Source: Liolophura sinensis (taxonomy: Eukaryota > Mollusca > Polyplacophora > Chitonida > Chitonidae). From it: a stretch of 64,000 bases of DNA. Below the pieces are notes generated by a model. That model saw only the letters and a program-made list of their open reading frames with translations, had not been told where the DNA came from and searched no databases. The DNA is taken from positions 14,497,335 to 14,561,334 of the forward strand of contig NC_088297.1 in NCBI RefSeq assembly GCF_032854445.1, in the 5' to 3' direction. Shown here piece by piece: positions 63,809-64,000 of the stretch (position 1 is the first letter of the stretch; each line of letters opens with the position of its first letter). A program made the position numbers and the translations under genes.

Positions 63809-64000
63809 GTGCAAATTGTCCATTCCAGATCAAAACATTATATGCAGCAAGACAGAAAAATATATACCAAAAAATGTTTTGTCATCACTAATGCCTTTAA
63901 TTTTTTGCCTTTTTTATGTTCAAAATGGTAGATATTTGTTACATATATAGCACTGTGAGACTACAGAAAAACTCGAAAAATCCTGTTACCATAGAAACTG

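Larger units (their letters stand above)
59978..64000. other. UNC45 3' UTR and flank
   Basis: Possible poly(A) signals: ATTAAA 60211-60216 and AATAAA 60787-60792. Then MITE-like elements (60352-60568, 61266-61395), SINEs (61525-61673, 62456-62590) and a degenerate repeat of about 40-50 bp around GTCTGGTGTCAGCATACTG (62640-62900). Past 62900 it is AT-rich. A minus-strand AATAAA (TTTATT at about 63087) could mark the 3' end of a gene beyond the window. No coding exon seen. Confidence 0.5.

Noticed and set aside
1-64000. Retroviral, viral or LINE coding remnants
   Set aside because: No reverse-transcriptase, integrase, capsid or transposase-like frame was recognised; only non-autonomous elements are seen.

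Overview
This is animal nuclear DNA, most likely from a mollusc. It has spliced genes with GT-AG introns, poly(A) signals, and dense tRNA-derived SINEs, MITE-like inverted-repeat elements and minisatellites. The species cannot be named from the sequence. I see no operons, plasmid, phage or viral genes.

Layout: (1) 1-16.4 kb holds a plus-strand SATB/Dve (compass) homeobox gene. It has a nine-codon first exon, a 10.7 kb first intron, two exons for the ubiquitin-like (ULD/CMP) domain, one exon for the start of the CUT-like domain, and a large last exon with two atypical homeodomains (689 aa). (2) 22.07-26.86 kb holds a second 3' module: a second CUT-like domain split over two exons and one more compass-type homeodomain. 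It has no ULD exons of its own. Its first acceptor has the phase needed to join the upstream ULD donor at 12744/12745, and that splice gives an intact 317-aa frame. One ULD may therefore serve two alternative DNA-binding modules; the alternative is a partial tandem duplicate. This is the main point of interest. (3) 26.9-32.8 kb is non-coding with SINEs, MITEs and short tandem arrays. (4) 32.8-35.7 kb, minus strand: two-exon ABT1/Esf2, a ribosome-biogenesis RRM protein (271 aa), with a 101-bp-arm foldback element in its intron. (5) 35.7-36.9 kb: a divergent intergenic region with a cluster of heat-shock-element matches. (6) 36.9-60.0 kb, plus strand: the complete 20-exon UNC45 gene (932 aa), a myosin/Hsp90 co-chaperone. 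Its introns carry at least four unrelated minisatellites, including a 3.6 kb array of a 53-bp unit that appears to be partly SINE-derived. (7) 60.0-64.0 kb: UNC45 3' flank with MITEs and SINEs.

The homeobox locus encodes developmental transcription factors. ABT1 and UNC45 are divergent neighbours that may share a promoter region; UNC45 is a chaperone, so the heat-shock elements are biologically plausible. All exon borders were derived by eye from splice consensus, reading phase and remembered family resemblance. Every gene model closes in frame (2070, 954, 816 and 2799 nt), but none has been tested against RNA or a database.
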